Below the pieces are notes generated by a model that searched no databases, had not been told where the DNA came from, and saw nothing but the letters and a program-made list of their open reading frames with translations. DNA of 5,340 nucleotides from an uncultured Sphingorhabdus sp. (GTDB lineage Bacteria > Pseudomonadota > Alphaproteobacteria > Sphingomonadales > Sphingomonadaceae): assembly GCA_937873665.1 (NCBI GenBank), contig CALMYW010000314.1, positions 1 to 5,340 of the forward strand, in the 5' to 3' direction. Positions 5,239-5,340 of this stretch are shown here, piece by piece. Both the position numbers and the translations under genes were made by a program. How positions within the stretch are numbered: the stretch's first letter is position 1; every line of letters begins with the position of its first letter.

Positions 5239-5340
5239 ATGACCACTCGCAGCCACATCACGGTCCTGCTCGACCGCACCGGATCCATGGCCTCCATCCG
5301 AGATGACGTGATCGGCGGGTTCAACACCTTCCTGGCCGAA
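5239..5340 (+). CDS. VWA-domain protein, N-terminal fragment (runs off the window)
   Basis: Only the first 34 codons are present; the gene continues past the window edge. The fragment HITVLLDRTGSMASIRDDVI is the opening strand and metal-ion-dependent adhesion site of a von Willebrand factor A domain: Asp12, Thr14 and Ser16 fill the DxSxS positions, with Thr in the first Ser slot, and the IGGFNTFL helix follows. The domain starts within a few residues of Met1 and there is no signal peptide, so this is a small cytoplasmic VWA protein, a kind seen in phages, plasmids and genomic islands with unknown function. VWA domains usually bind a partner protein through the bound metal. It follows the DUF3987 gene on the same strand after 116 bp and may be cargo of the element or the first host gene; the window cannot tell. 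Confidence 0.8.
   Translation, partial: MTTRSHITVLLDRTGSMASIRDDVIGGFNTFLAE

Overview
This GC-rich window is the replication and control core of an integrated, phage-like mobile element, probably in a gammaproteobacterium. The Xanthomonadaceae (Xanthomonas, Stenotrophomonas and relatives) are my best guess, from overall composition and the association of inovirus-Gp2-type Rep proteins with AlpA regulators; this is inference, since no host marker gene is present. Three genes match the alpA, yfjI and yfjJ families that sit together in the E. coli cryptic prophage CP4-57: an AlpA-type small DNA-binding regulator, a DUF3987 (YfjI-like) protein, and an inovirus Gp2/YagK-YfjJ-like HUH replication initiator. 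No integrase, tRNA, rRNA, insertion sequence, CRISPR array or element end is visible, so the boundaries lie outside the window.

Layout. Minus strand, read right to left: alpA-like gene (3269-3084), a 432-bp structured non-coding gap, the HUH Rep gene (2651-1278), a perfect 14-bp-stem hairpin (1270-1237), and an unrecognised 366-aa gene (1149-49). Plus strand: a roughly 430-bp divergent regulatory gap (3303-3733), the DUF3987 gene (3734-5122), a 116-bp hairpin-bearing gap, and the first 34 codons of a von Willebrand factor A (VWA) protein (5239 onward, cut by the window edge).

How the parts may work together. Rep carries the HUH motif (HWH) and a YxxK tyrosine motif expected of a single-strand nicking initiator. 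The gap upstream of it holds inverted repeats and a 14-bp palindrome that make a plausible origin. A 14-bp sequence, TAACATTCCGGGAG, occurs as an exact inverted pair upstream of the divergent alpA and DUF3987 genes. A third copy (11/14) lies in the alpA-rep gap. This suggests one regulator coordinates all three transcription units. Next to the third copy, four short segments can pair 1:2, 2:3 or 3:4, an attenuator-like topology. The least explained parts are this control architecture, the 366-aa gene and the VWA cargo gene.
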